Shown: positions 63,935 through 64,000 of the stretch, one piece after another
How the letters are laid out: the number at the start of each line of letters is the position of its first letter
Position numbering within the stretch: position 1 is the stretch's first letter
Source of the DNA: Symsagittifera roscoffensis
Lineage: Eukaryota; Xenacoelomorpha; Acoela; Convolutidae
Direction: 5' to 3'
Assembly: GCF_963678635.1 (NCBI RefSeq)
Contig: NC_087067.1
Coordinates: 59,130,487 to 59,194,486 of the forward strand
DNA: 64,000 bases
The notes under the pieces: generated by a model
Database searches by the model: none
What the model saw: only the letters and a program-made list of their open reading frames with translations
Told to the model about the DNA's origin: nothing
Program-made: the position numbers and the translations under genes

Positions 63935-64000
63935 CAGTAGCGGATTTAGGGAGGGACGTCCCCCTCTCGAGAGTCGACCCCCTGCCGACTTAAAGGGTCC
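63935..64000. mobile_element. Possible DNA-transposon terminus (CAGTAGCGGATTTAGG), truncated by window end
   Basis: Begins cagtagcggatttagggagg and continues gacgtccccctctcgag. CAGTGGCGGAT(T/C)(T/C)AGG-like ends followed by a G-run and a C-run that can pair are common termini of hAT-like and related DNA transposons in invertebrates. It abuts the gag remnant directly. Only 66 bases are visible. Confidence 0.45.

Overview
This is eukaryotic, almost certainly invertebrate, DNA. The evidence is a spliced gene fragment of the RNF213 (mysterin) family with good GT-AG sites, a BEL/Pao LTR retrotransposon, Ty3-like retrotransposon debris, a probable DNA-transposon terminus, a 200-base scaffold gap and a huge satellite array. 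An arthropod or other protostome fits, but no feature fixes the species. No prokaryotic operons, tRNA or rRNA genes were seen.

Layout. (1) Bases 1-55,210 are essentially one satellite array with a 31-bp monomer, roughly 1,650 copies judged by length. It is open at the left window edge. The monomer is GACGCTAGTTTGTATC followed by GCATGTCATTTGTAT, and looks like an old duplication of a 15/16-bp half unit. The array is zoned. Each zone has its own variant monomers and its own higher-order repeats, with periods that I measured by position of 217, 366-458, 740, 736-822, 901, ~1,060-1,154, 1,092, ~1,390 and 1,586 bp. (2) At 17,896-21,627 a BEL/Pao element sits cleanly inside the array, flanked by a 5-bp target duplication (acgct) that is itself satellite sequence. 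It has two 589-bp LTRs (about 45 differences by eye), gag and protease remnants with many stops, and a large internal deletion that removes reverse transcriptase, RNase H and integrase. (3) The array decays at 54,650-55,210. Only about 60 bp later begins the 3' end of a long minus-strand RNF213-like exon (55,279-57,297). Its last codons lie where the family has the P-loop of the first AAA domain, and it ends at a possible splice donor. A further 160-bp upstream exon (59,629-59,788) joins it in matching phase across a 2.3-kb intron. That intron holds a small same-strand ORF with a signal peptide, possibly an ML-domain (NPC2-like) exon. (4) After the gap at 60,070-60,269 come two copies of one Ty3-like retrotransposon in inverted orientation. 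The minus-strand copy is split by a ~1.04-kb repeat-rich insertion with Helentron-like ends, and the plus-strand copy preserves the empty site. (5) The last 66 bases look like the start of a DNA transposon.

How the pieces relate. The only candidate functional gene is the RNF213-like one, a giant AAA ATPase/E3 ubiquitin ligase family. Its remaining exons would have to lie beyond the left edge, which would place the >55-kb satellite block inside an intron. The alternative is that the gene was truncated by the satellite. Everything else is selfish or structural DNA with visible histories of unequal exchange, transposition, deletion and inversion.
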